DNA of 22,030 nt from an uncultured Bacteroides sp. (GTDB lineage Bacteria; Bacteroidota; Bacteroidia; Bacteroidales; Bacteroidaceae), in contig NZ_CAJUHF010000053.1 in NCBI RefSeq assembly GCF_910585845.1, positions 1-22,030 of the forward strand, given 5' to 3'. The notes below the pieces were generated by a model. The model saw only the letters and a list, made by a program, of their open reading frames with translations, was not told where the DNA came from and did no database searches. Shown in pieces: positions 6,241 to 13,109 of the stretch; positions within the stretch are counted from its first letter, which is position 1; each line of letters opens with the position of its first letter. A program made the translations under genes and the position numbers.

Positions 6241-7593
6241 ATGAAAAAGAAAAACAGAAAAAACAACAAAGCCGGCATCATCACCGTAGGGGGGAATTTC
6301 GCATTGCCGGGGCAGAAGAAACCGAATGTGATTGTGCTCACCCAGCCCAAACGCTTCGGACTGGACATTTCCGACTACATGGCAGCCGTCAAAGCGGCCG
6401 AGAATGTCGATTTCTCGCGACGTTACAAACTCTATGACCTCTACGAGGACATTCTGATGGATACCCACCTTTCCTGTGTGCTCGAAAAGCGAAAGAATGC
6501 CGTGCTGTGCTCCAACATGGAATTCCGGGTGGACGGGAAGCCCGACGATAAAATCAACGAACAGATACAGTCGCCCTGGTTCAACCGGCTGGTGGGTGAC
6601 ATCCTCGATGCCAAGTTCTGGGGCTTTTCGCTCTGCCAGTTCTACAAGCTGCAGGAATGGGTGGACTACGATCTGGTACCGCGTAAGCATGTGGATCCGG
6701 TCAGGGAACTCATCTTGCGGCACCAGACAGACATCACCGGCCATTCCTGGGATGAATATACCGACCTGCTTTTTGTGGGTTCGCCGTCCGATTTGGGACT
6801 GTTGGCCAAGGCTGCACCGTGGGTCATCTACAAACGTAACACCACGGGCGACTGGGCACAGTTCTCCGAGGTATTCGGCATGCCTATCCAGGAATATATC
6901 TATGATTCCGACGACGACGAGTCCCGTCAGCGGGCCATGGAGGATGCTGCGAATGCCGGAAGCTTGGCGCAGTTCTTTCATGCCAAGGACACGGAACTCA
7001 AGCTCACGGAAGCCGGCAACAAAACGGGGTCTGCCGATGTCTATGAACGCCTCTGCGAACGGTGCAACAATGAAATATCCAAACTGATACTGGGCAATAC
7101 GCTGACCACCGAATCGTCCGAAAAAGGTACACAGGCTTTGGGTACGGTGCATAAAAAGGTGGAGGACAAGGTGCTGGAGGCTGACCGGAAATACGTGCTC
7201 AATGTGTTAAATTACGACATGACGGACATTCTGCTGCACATGGGCATCAATACTGAAGGGGGTACATTCTGCTTCCCGGAACCGAAGGAAACAGATGCAG
7301 GCACCAAAATATCCATCCTTACGCAGCTGAAGAAGAACTTCAACATCCCCATCGACGACGACTATCTCTATGAGGAATTCGGCATCGACAAACCGGCCAA
7401 CTACGAGCAGTTGAAGGCTGAGCAAAGGGAGGCTGCACAGGCTGCCCTGGTTCCAACCCCAAAGAAGGAACCGGAACCTGCGAATAAGGGACGGGATGAT
7501 GAACCGACACCGAAACAGAAAAGAAACTTCCGGAACTGGCTCAAAGGTTTTTTCGTGAAAGCCCCGGCAGACGGGGCAGCTTTAGACTGGTAG
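6241..7593 (+). CDS. Portal protein, Mu gp29-like (DUF935)
   Basis: The protein is 450 aa from ATG 6241 (MKKKNRKNNKAG). The frame is open further upstream to 6103, but that part overlaps the previous gene and is not needed. Typical DUF935 features are LYDLYEDILMDTHLSCVLEKRKNAV near 65-90, the segment WGFSLCQFY, FGMPIQEYIYD, and LGNTLTTES followed by LGTVHKKVEDKVLEADRKYV near 285-320. The C-terminus is polar and Lys/Pro-rich. The portal forms the dodecameric vertex ring through which the terminase loads DNA and to which connectors and tail attach. Confidence 0.9.
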   Translation: MKKKNRKNNKAGIITVGGNFALPGQKKPNVIVLTQPKRFGLDISDYMAAVKAAENVDFSRRYKLYDLYEDILMDTHLSCVLEKRKNAVLCSNMEFRVDGKPDDKINEQIQSPWFNRLVGDILDAKFWGFSLCQFYKLQEWVDYDLVPRKHVDPVRELILRHQTDITGHSWDEYTDLLFVGSPSDLGLLAKAAPWVIYKRNTTGDWAQFSEVFGMPIQEYIYDSDDDESRQRAMEDAANAGSLAQFFHAKDTELKLTEAGNKTGSADVYERLCERCNNEISKLILGNTLTTESSEKGTQALGTVHKKVEDKVLEADRKYVLNVLNYDMTDILLHMGINTEGGTFCFPEPKETDAGTKISILTQLKKNFNIPIDDDYLYEEFGIDKPANYEQLKAEQREAAQAALVPTPKKEPEPANKGRDDEPTPKQKRNFRNWLKGFFVKAPADGAALDW

Positions 7594-7631
7594 TCGACAG
7601 ACTGTATGCGGCTGATAATGGCAGCATCTCC

Positions 7632-9137
7632 ATGGAGTTTGACTTTTCCGAAGAGGTGCTGCGGCGTGCCTTGCTGAACATATACAGCAGGGACTTTCAT
7701 CCGGTAACCGAAATCGAAATCAGCCTGTTCAATGAAATATGGGCAAAGATGAACAAGGCGGCAAAGGAAGGGTTCTGCAAATCCAAGGCCATTACTCCGG
7801 ACGAGGATTTCAGAAATGCCATACTCCGGAACAACGCCGTATTCTCGGCATTCAAGGTACATCGTATGCAGAATGACATGGCACGACTTTTATTGGATTC
7901 AAACGGCATTTTAAAACCGTTCGACAAATGGGTACAGGAAGTCTTGCCCATTGCTTCTCATCAGGTTCGTCACTGGCTGCGGACGGAGTATGATACGGCG
8001 GTCATCCGGGCGCATCAGGCGGCTGACTGGCAACAGTTCCTGCGCGAACGCGATATTCTGCCCAATCTCAAATGGCTACCATCTACTTCCATTCATCCGG
8101 GGGCTGACCACCGCCCATTTTGGAATACCATCCGACCGATTGACGATCCGTTCTGGAACATCCACCGACCGGGCGACCGGTGGAATTGCAAGTGCGACCT
8201 TACAGCCACCGATGAGGAACCGACACCACTTCCGGACGAAGACGACAAGAACAAGCCACACCCCGGACTGGATAACAATCCGGGAACGGACGGCAAACTG
8301 TTTTCCGACAATCATCCATATCAGACGGAAGCCCACGAGGGTGCCAAAAAAGCGGTGGATAAACTTATGGCGCGCATTGATGAAATGATTGCGGAAATGC
8401 CGAACAGTCTTACCAGGGAGGAAAAAATGGCCATTGCCCGGAACAACCTCGAAATAGAAAAGGCTCTTAAAATCAAAAAAGGGAAACCTATGGATGTGGA
8501 TAAGGCGGATAAACAGAATGCGAATCCCAAACACGTGGACGAGTATATTCCTGATCCTAACGGGATATATCGTGATAAAAGGGGGAACCGTTACCGGAAG
8601 AACAGCGATTACGATAAAAAACGAGATACTCCATACAGCATCAACTGTCAGACTTGCGCACCGGCATACGCTTTACGGTTAAGAGGATGGGATATTACAG
8701 CCAAGGGCAATGTTGCAGGGTCAAAACTTGAATACCTGAGTAATGGGCGTGCTTTTGAAGTCTGGAAAAACATCGACGGTACTCCGGTGCAGCATATAAG
8801 TATAAACAATTGGGTTGCACACAAAGGATACCTGAAAATGACGCCTAAAAGATACATGGAGTATTTCAATGAAGTATGCAAAGAAGAAGGCGTGTATGAA
8901 TTGAGTATCGGTTGGAAAAGCGGGGGCGGACATGCTACAATCCTGCAACGTTTCGCAGACGGCGAACTAAGGTACATAGAACCCCAAAGCGACAATTCTG
9001 CCGGTTCCGGGATGGAATGGAAAGATGTGAAATATTTATGTGAAATAGGAGCTGCAACTTCCCACAGCTGCAGAGGAGTCCTGAGAATTGACAATAAATT
9101 ATTCGATGTCTCCTTCCTCGATATTTTCGATACATGA
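7632..9137 (+). CDS. MuF head protein fused to a C-terminal papain-fold toxin
   Basis: The protein is 501 aa. Residues about 105-190 are a MuF (gpF) domain: RTEYDTAVIRAHQA, then HPGADHRPFWN and HRPGDRWNCKCDL. A charged linker (195-300) follows. Residues about 335-500 resemble papain-fold toxin 1 (Tox-PL, glutamine deamidase-like): INCQTCAPAYALRLRGWDITA with candidate nucleophile C339, SGGGHATI with H434, and YIEPQSDN with Q452/D454. MuF proteins sit inside the head and can be delivered with DNA; MuF-polymorphic toxin fusions are an established temperate-phage family. The toxin half looks more AT-rich than the MuF half, fitting exchange of the C-terminal cassette. No Shine-Dalgarno is evident at 7632; the frame is open upstream (FRLVVDRLYAADNGSIS) without a usual start codon. 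The 3' end overlaps the antisense putative immunity gene by 39 bases. Confidence 0.85.
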   Translation: MEFDFSEEVLRRALLNIYSRDFHPVTEIEISLFNEIWAKMNKAAKEGFCKSKAITPDEDFRNAILRNNAVFSAFKVHRMQNDMARLLLDSNGILKPFDKWVQEVLPIASHQVRHWLRTEYDTAVIRAHQAADWQQFLRERDILPNLKWLPSTSIHPGADHRPFWNTIRPIDDPFWNIHRPGDRWNCKCDLTATDEEPTPLPDEDDKNKPHPGLDNNPGTDGKLFSDNHPYQTEAHEGAKKAVDKLMARIDEMIAEMPNSLTREEKMAIARNNLEIEKALKIKKGKPMDVDKADKQNANPKHVDEYIPDPNGIYRDKRGNRYRKNSDYDKKRDTPYSINCQTCAPAYALRLRGWDITAKGNVAGSKLEYLSNGRAFEVWKNIDGTPVQHISINNWVAHKGYLKMTPKRYMEYFNEVCKEEGVYELSIGWKSGGGHATILQRFADGELRYIEPQSDNSAGSGMEWKDVKYLCEIGAATSHSCRGVLRIDNKLFDVSFLDIFDT

Positions 9138-9347
9138 ATCGATAACGTCAAGGGATAACGGACCGGTTATTTCGGTTGCTTCTTTACCGTCATACAGGTA
9201 AACAAAAGGATAACCGGTACAGGAATCTTCTGGGAACTTGAATACATAGGCTTCCTGACCTTCATAAATACCAAGGTATTCGAAGGTGTCACCGTATTGC
9301 TCAATAAGCGCACGGGCCTCATTCTTCACTTGTTCCGGTATATTCAT
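9099..9347 (-). CDS. Putative immunity protein for the MuF-linked toxin
   Basis: An 82-aa acidic protein (MNIPEQVKNEARALIEQYG ... CIENIEEGDIE), convergent with and overlapping the toxin gene. It has an alternating strand/helix pattern (FEYLGIYEGQEAYVFKFP, YPFVYLYDGKEATEITGP) like many small immunity proteins. No named family is recognised. The evidence is context: a single small acidic gene directly behind a polymorphic toxin domain, in the only antisense position in the rightward late operon besides its very end. ATG 9347 is preferred to the upstream in-frame ATG at 9383, because a promoter-like box at 9388-9381 would put the transcript start near 9372. Separate expression in the lysogen fits protection of the host from virion-delivered toxin. 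Confidence 0.65.
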   Translation of the reverse strand: MNIPEQVKNEARALIEQYGDTFEYLGIYEGQEAYVFKFPEDSCTGYPFVYLYDGKEATEITGPLSLDVIDSCIENIEEGDIE

Positions 9348-9380
9348 AACGCATAAAAGGCATATTGGAAGCCTTGGTTG

Positions 9381-9388
9381 CAAAGTTA
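9381..9388 (-). promoter_or_regulatory. Promoter -7 box for the putative immunity gene
   Basis: On the minus strand TAACTTTG fits the Bacteroides -7 consensus TAnnTTTG exactly. It lies about 35 bases before ATG 9347. The upstream -33 region (around 9408-9411) is a poor match. It falls in the 272-base gap between toxin stop and gene G start, and would allow expression independent of the late operon. Confidence 0.45.
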
Positions 9389-9409
9389 TAAATTATTCTT
9401 GAATTACTA

Positions 9410-10039
9410 ATGATTATGGACATAAAAGATTTTGCAGAACTGATAAAGCGGAAACGTGACAGACTGGACAGCATGATGCGGCGCAAAATGCCGGGCATGG
9501 TAGGACGAATGGCCAAAGACCATTTTCAGGAGAATTTCCGCCAGGGTGGATTTGTCAATGGCGGTCTTCACCCTTGGCCAAAATCCAAACGGCTGTCTTC
9601 GGGGGGGACCGATGCCGCCAGCAATTATGGTACGCTGCTCTCCGGCAGGAAGCATCTTTTCAAATCGGTCGGATATACACCTGCCGACTACCGGGTAAGG
9701 GTGTTCAACGAGGTGGTCTATGCACCCGTCCACAACTGGGGCGGCGAAATCGATGTCACCGTCACAGACCGCATGAGGCGCTTTGCATGGGCCAAGTTCT
9801 ACAAGGCTTCGGGGAAAAGAAAAAAAGCCGGCATAGGGCAAAAGAAACGCGTTAAACGACGTACCAAACCGAAGGAACTGAATCCACAGGCACAGTTCTG
9901 GAGAAATATGGCACTTACCAAGAAAAAGAAACTGCACATCCGCATCCCGCAGCGCCAGTTCATGGGAGAAAGCGAAGAATTGAACAGCCGCATACGCGAG
10001 AAGGTGGACCAGGAAATTACCAACATTTTAAATAGCTAA
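9410..10039 (+). CDS. Virion morphogenesis protein, Mu gpG-like
   Basis: The protein is 209 aa. It starts MIMDIKDFAELIKRKRDRL (9410, or ATG 9416), followed by FQENFRQGGFVNGGLHPWPKSKR and GTLLSGRKHLFKSV, then VVYAPVHNWGG, a basic middle (GKRKKAGIGQKKRVKRRTK) and LHIRIPQRQFMGESEELN near the end. The 'W..SKR ... LL.SG.L..S ... YA..HN.GG ... PQR.F.G.S' series is the hallmark of the phage virion morphogenesis family that includes Mu gpG. It is thought to act in head-tail joining or tail completion. The order MuF then G is conserved with Mu, here interrupted by the immunity gene. The long basic insertion is unusual. Confidence 0.85.
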   Translation: MIMDIKDFAELIKRKRDRLDSMMRRKMPGMVGRMAKDHFQENFRQGGFVNGGLHPWPKSKRLSSGGTDAASNYGTLLSGRKHLFKSVGYTPADYRVRVFNEVVYAPVHNWGGEIDVTVTDRMRRFAWAKFYKASGKRKKAGIGQKKRVKRRTKPKELNPQAQFWRNMALTKKKKLHIRIPQRQFMGESEELNSRIREKVDQEITNILNS

Positions 10040-10043
10040 GGAT

Positions 10044-10505
10044 ATGGAAGAAGTTTTTATCGCAATCATGGAACAGATTGCACAGGAAATGCCGGAACTC
10101 TCGCTCATTGATGAGGACTACGGCCAATTGGAAATGGGGGCAGAAGAAGACCAGTACCCGGTCACCTTCCCTTGTGTATTGATTGGAAATACAAGTTCTG
10201 ACTGGAACGACCTTGGATATGGGGTACAGAAAAGCGAATCCATGCTGACCGTACGGCTGGCTATCGATTGTTACGACGATACAAGCTACGCATCCGGCAC
10301 GTATGACAAAGTAAGGGAAAGGCAACAGCTGGCCGGGAAATTATACAAGTCGCTGCAATGCCTGCAGTGCACGGACAACGCTTCGCCGCTGGTACGCGAG
10401 AAAAGCCGTTCGTATGCCATGCCGCATTACATCAAGGTCTATGAAATGACGTTCTCATTCACACTGCACGATGAATCGGCCATGCCGTCATTTTACGGGG
10501 AATAG
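10044..10505 (+). CDS. Tail terminator/gp37-like protein
   Basis: The protein is 153 aa. It starts 4 bases after gene G. It has an alpha-helical start (EEVFIAIMEQIAQEMPEL), a middle with FPCVLIGN and SMLTVRLAIDCYDDTSY, a helix (KVRERQQLAGKLYKSLQ) and closing strands (YIKVYEMTFSFTLHDES). This alpha/beta order is that of phage tail terminator or completion proteins and of Mu gp37-type proteins, which follow gpG. It is the last gene of the rightward late operon, and its 3' end overlaps the antisense 89-aa gene by 18 bases. Confidence 0.55.
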   Translation: MEEVFIAIMEQIAQEMPELSLIDEDYGQLEMGAEEDQYPVTFPCVLIGNTSSDWNDLGYGVQKSESMLTVRLAIDCYDDTSYASGTYDKVRERQQLAGKLYKSLQCLQCTDNASPLVREKSRSYAMPHYIKVYEMTFSFTLHDESAMPSFYGE

Positions 10506-10757
10506 CTCCAGTTGGGCTGCGGTCAGGCGGGGGGCTTTCACCTTGGGAACAGGCTTCAGGTTGTAGTCTGTCCCCTCACGTGATTTCCGGCGGATGATGG
10601 TCATGATACGCTCCTCGGATATGAAGAATTCGCGCTCCGACAACACTTTTAAAGCATCGTCGAACCGCAACCGCTGTATTTCTGTCCAATAGTAGTAACG
10701 GCGGCACAGTGCCTCGTCACGCAGCTTGATCAGTTCTTTATCCCGTCCTTTGCCCAT
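10488..10757 (-). CDS. Small HTH-like protein of unknown function (candidate regulator)
   Basis: The protein is 89 aa and strongly basic: MGKGRDKELIKLRDEALCRRYYYWTE..., then DDALKVLSEREFFISEERIMTIIRRKS (about 34-60), and a tail ending AAQLELFPVK. The middle reads as helix-turn-recognition helix (LKVLSEREFFISEERIMTIIRR), similar in layout to the DNA-binding part of phage late activators such as Mor/C, but no family is identified. It lies beyond the early-operon terminator, antisense to the end of the rightward late operon, and has its own -7-like box. Such isolation suits a separately timed regulator. Late activator is one possibility; a lysogeny-expressed accessory gene is another. Confidence 0.6.
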   Translation of the reverse strand: MGKGRDKELIKLRDEALCRRYYYWTEIQRLRFDDALKVLSEREFFISEERIMTIIRRKSREGTDYNLKPVPKVKAPRLTAAQLELFPVK

Positions 10758-10774
10758 ACATTTTATTTCTCTTA

Positions 10775-10782
10775 CAAAAATA
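10775..10782 (-). promoter_or_regulatory. Promoter -7 box of the 89-aa HTH-like gene
   Basis: TATTTTTG on the minus strand fits TAnnTTTG and lies 17 bases before the ATG at 10757. The nearest TTTG upstream is 24 bases away, more than the usual 19-21, so the promoter may need help. Confidence 0.35.
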
Positions 10783-10808
10783 ACTGATTTCCATCTATTT
10801 TAAGAACA

Positions 10809-10841
10809 AAAGCGCCGCAATTATAACAACTGCGGCGCTTT
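10809..10841. terminator. Bidirectional hairpin terminator between early and late blocks
   Basis: AAAGCGCCGCA (10809-10819) pairs perfectly with TGCGGCGCTTT (10831-10841) around an 11-base loop. T-rich tails follow in both directions (CTTTCTGTTT rightward, CTTTTGTTCTT leftward). It lies just beyond the end of the early operon at 10868 and also faces the rightward late operon ending at 10505. Confidence 0.8.
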
Positions 10842-10867
10842 CTGTTTACAGGGTTAACGGGTTTCGG

Positions 10868-11530
10868 CTACAAACGGCAGAAACTGGGTTCAATGCGGGT
10901 CCATACACCGTTTTCAGGGTCACGGCTGCTGAAGTAGTAGTTGGTGGCGTTGCGCTGCACCACATTGGCTTCCTTGAACAGGCGCATGATGTCTGCATAC
11001 TCTTCATCGAACTTGTCTTCCAGTTCGTATAGCTTCGAAATGCTCTTGTAGTCCAGGTCGCCCATCTTGTTGCGCTCCAGCAGGGTCATGGCCATCTGAT
11101 ACATCGGATCATCCGAACCTTTCTCACTGTTCTGCATGTAGCGCTTCAGGTAGTCAATCAGACGGTCGGCTGCCATGTCGGCTCGTTCATCGAAGCCTTT
11201 CACCTTGTTGCTTTTCACCTCCAGGCGGAAGTCACCGTCCGTAATGGTGTAGCTGCGCTGTTCGTCGCTTTTCACCTGGCCGTATTCCTTCATCACTTGG
11301 GTAAAGGCATCCACCTCTTGCTCCAGCCATATGCGGAACAAGGTCACGGAATTCACCATCTCAAGGACGTTGGTCTTTACTTCGTGCATGAACTCGCCGC
11401 GTAATGCCTCGTAAGTTTCACGACGGGCGATGCGGTCTTCTTTCTCTTCTTGCTGCAGCTGGGCCATGAGGGCTGCTCGCTGTTCTTTACTCAGGGACTT
11501 GATGTCCACACTTTGGTTGTTCTTTTCCAT
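10868..11530 (-). CDS. DUF3164-like protein
   Basis: The protein is 220 aa from ATG 11530. The frame is open to 11599, but that start would overlap the preceding gene and adds only a basic extension. The N-terminus is charged and coiled-coil (SLSKEQRAALMAQLQQEEKEDR). A core with FRIWLEQEVDAFTQVMKEYG, SYTITDGDFRLEVKSNKVKGFDERADMAADRLIDYL follows, then a helical C-terminus with ANVVQRNATNYYFSSRDPEN. This core matches the DUF3164 proteins that Mu-like phages carry in the early region. The function is unknown. It is the last gene of the early operon, just before the terminator. Confidence 0.7.
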   Translation of the reverse strand: MEKNNQSVDIKSLSKEQRAALMAQLQQEEKEDRIARRETYEALRGEFMHEVKTNVLEMVNSVTLFRIWLEQEVDAFTQVMKEYGQVKSDEQRSYTITDGDFRLEVKSNKVKGFDERADMAADRLIDYLKRYMQNSEKGSDDPMYQMAMTLLERNKMGDLDYKSISKLYELEDKFDEEYADIMRLFKEANVVQRNATNYYFSSRDPENGVWTRIEPSFCRL

Positions 11531-11564
11531 GTTTAAATCATTTTGAATGTTTATCACTTGTTTT

Positions 11565-11747
11565 TTATTCTTCCTCACCATCCGGCTTTTCTGGTTCATC
11601 GTCTATCAGCATGGCTTCACCGTTGGCATACGCCCAGTCGGCCAGCTCGTTGAAAAACTCTGCTGCATCCTGGTTATCCAGATCGGATGTCGTAAGAGTC
11701 ACGTCTTTTCTGATGCGCTCAAGCGCTTCATGTGCTTTTTTATCCAT
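11565..11747 (-). CDS. Small acidic hypothetical protein
   Basis: A 60-aa frame, MDKKAHEALERIRKDVTLTT, then an acidic helix (DAAEFFNELADWAYANG) and an acidic tail (EPEKPDGEEE). It lies in the early operon, 6 bases after the gene before it and 34 bases before the next. There are no motifs that name a function. The packing and coding-like composition support it being real; small acidic proteins in early operons can be inhibitors or DNA mimics, but nothing here shows that. Confidence 0.5.
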   Translation of the reverse strand: MDKKAHEALERIRKDVTLTTSDLDNQDAAEFFNELADWAYANGEAMLIDDEPEKPDGEEE

Positions 11748-11753
11748 ATTGCT

Positions 11754-12176
11754 CTATTTATCGGTTAAACCTCCTTTTCGTTGGATAGCCCGCAGTTTGA
11801 TGGCCAGTTGTTCCAGCTCCGCTGTACTAATCTGAACAAAGGGTTTGCCGGCTATCCGGGGGTTGTTGCAGAATTCGTTCACCCGGTTCCAGTCAGTGGT
11901 GTCTATACCCAACTGTTGCATCAGTTTCAGACATACGCTGCGTTTCCGCCGCAGTTCCTCGCGAAGTTTCTGTCTCCATTCATCCTGCCCGGTTAGTTTC
12001 TCCAAGGCACAGCAGCAGGCTTCATATTCCTTGGATGTCATTTCACGGAGGCTTTCCGTACGGTCCCACGTGTACTGCAGAACGATTTGCTTCTTTAGCC
12101 CTTCCCGGTCTCCTGTACAGGGCAGCTTGTTGAACGAAGCATAAAACCGGGCGAAATTTGTCACTTCCTGTGCCAT
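11754..12176 (-). CDS. GemA-like early regulator (tentative)
   Basis: The protein is 140 aa, basic and helical. It contains EMTSKEYEACCCALEKLTG (about 46-64), a basic helix DEWRQKLREELRRKRSVCLKLMQQLG, then DWNRVNEFCNNPRIAGKPFVQISTAELEQLAIKLRAIQRK. The last part has the plan of the GemA/Mu gp16 (DUF1018) end: a 'W.rvN.F' helix, a glycine, then 'ls..EL..L...L'. Mu GemA modulates host gene expression early in infection. The position late in the early operon agrees with Mu. The match is by pattern only, and an unrelated helical protein is possible. Confidence 0.55.
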   Translation of the reverse strand: MAQEVTNFARFYASFNKLPCTGDREGLKKQIVLQYTWDRTESLREMTSKEYEACCCALEKLTGQDEWRQKLREELRRKRSVCLKLMQQLGIDTTDWNRVNEFCNNPRIAGKPFVQISTAELEQLAIKLRAIQRKGGLTDK

Positions 12177-12186
12177 CTTTATTGTA

Positions 12187-12405
12187 TTAGTCTATTAATA
12201 ATTGGAATCCTTTTTCTGTAATATACATATCCTCACGTTCTATCCACGGTTCTCTCAAATCATCATCTTCTTCTTTAGAATCCGAGAAATTCAAACGAAA
12301 GCTGTCTTCAAGATTGCGATCTATTTGCTCCTCTATGTCAGCAATACTTACATCTTCAGGAACTGCTCCTCTAAACTTTACAAGTACCGTAATTTCTTTT
12401 GCCAT
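12187..12405 (-). CDS. Small acidic hypothetical protein
   Basis: The protein is 72 aa: a beta-strand start (MAKEITVLVKFRGAVPEDVS), a helix (ADIEEQIDRNLEDSFRL), a very acidic stretch (SDSKEEDDDLREPW) and YITEKGFQLLID at the end. It sits 10 bases before the GemA-like gene and 18 bases after the DUF4406-like gene in the early operon. It is locally more AT-rich than its neighbours, suggesting later acquisition. No family is recognised. Confidence 0.55.
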   Translation of the reverse strand: MAKEITVLVKFRGAVPEDVSIADIEEQIDRNLEDSFRLNFSDSKEEDDDLREPWIEREDMYITEKGFQLLID

Positions 12406-12423
12406 AATTCAAAAACTTAAAGG

Positions 12424-12891
12424 TTATTCAAACAATACTTTAATGCCACACGAACTGGCTACGTCAAGCTCCAGTTTGGCTCCCTTGCTCAGTTCCCAGT
12501 CCTTCAGCATGTAGATATAGTCACAAGCCAGCAGCAGGGCAATATCGGCCCGCATGTGGGCTTTCCAGTGGGCTTCTTCCGGGAGACCGTTATTGAATGG
12601 GTTTACCGGATCATAGCCCTCAGTTCTCAACAATTCTTCGGCACGTCCGAAGGCTTCCTTGCGCTCAGCCATATCATAGTGGGCAATGGCTCCACTGATA
12701 TACACTCGCTTGTTTTCGATTTCCTCACCGCGTTGATAAGCCTTGTGGCGTTTCCATCGTTCCGGAATGACTACGCTGTAATTACACGAACGGCAACAGT
12801 AGCCTTCCTCTTTCACGGGGAACGGGTTGTATCCGTAACCCTCCAACTCTTTGCCGCAGATGCAGCAGGTTTTCTTTTGCTCTTCCATCAT
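12424..12891 (-). CDS. Zinc-ribbon + DUF4406 (nucleoside deoxyribosyltransferase-like) protein
   Basis: The protein is 155 aa with two parts. Residues about 8-40 carry two CxxC pairs (TCCICGKEL and YCCRSCNYS) spaced as a zinc ribbon. Residues about 62-155 look like DUF4406, a Rossmann-like relative of nucleoside 2-deoxyribosyltransferases: RVYISGAIAHYD, EGYDPVNPFNNG, HWKAHMRADIALLLACDYIYML, then WELSKGAKLELDVASSCGIKVLF. Relatives act on nucleosides, nucleotides or NAD-type molecules, so a role in nucleotide handling during replication or in host-phage conflict is possible. The added zinc ribbon suggests nucleic-acid or protein contact. Its start overlaps the previous gene by 4 bases (ATGA). 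Confidence 0.7.
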   Translation of the reverse strand: MMEEQKKTCCICGKELEGYGYNPFPVKEEGYCCRSCNYSVVIPERWKRHKAYQRGEEIENKRVYISGAIAHYDMAERKEAFGRAEELLRTEGYDPVNPFNNGLPEEAHWKAHMRADIALLLACDYIYMLKDWELSKGAKLELDVASSCGIKVLFE

Positions 12892-13109
12892 TTTAAATCT
12901 TTAATATGTATTTTACATCCGGGATGCCACATCCGAATACGGTTGGCAAACATGGTATCCGTCGTTTCTATCACTATGTGCCCTTGTGTCTTGGCTCTGC
13001 GCAGACGAATGTCTGTTTCTATGTTACATTCCAGCCAGTCTTCCATCACGTCCAAGGCTTCACGACCGGGCAGCAGTATCTGGTACAATTTATTCTCCCA
13101 TTCCATCAT
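12888..13109 (-). CDS. Small hypothetical protein
   Basis: The protein is 73 aa (MMEWENKLYQILLPGREALDVMEDWLECN ... GCKIHIKDLK). Its start overlaps the end of the RecA-like ATPase gene by 20 bases and its end overlaps the next gene by 4, which shows translational coupling. The segment QGHIVIETTDTMFANRIRMW alternates strands. No known family. It may belong functionally with the ATPase, but this is only position. Confidence 0.6.
   Translation of the reverse strand: MMEWENKLYQILLPGREALDVMEDWLECNIETDIRLRRAKTQGHIVIETTDTMFANRIRMWHPGCKIHIKDLK

Noticed and set aside
9348..9383. Longer immunity protein starting at ATG 9383 (MQPRLPICLLCV...)
   Set aside because: It would begin upstream of the transcript start predicted from the promoter box and adds an unlike, cysteine-containing hydrophobic stretch.
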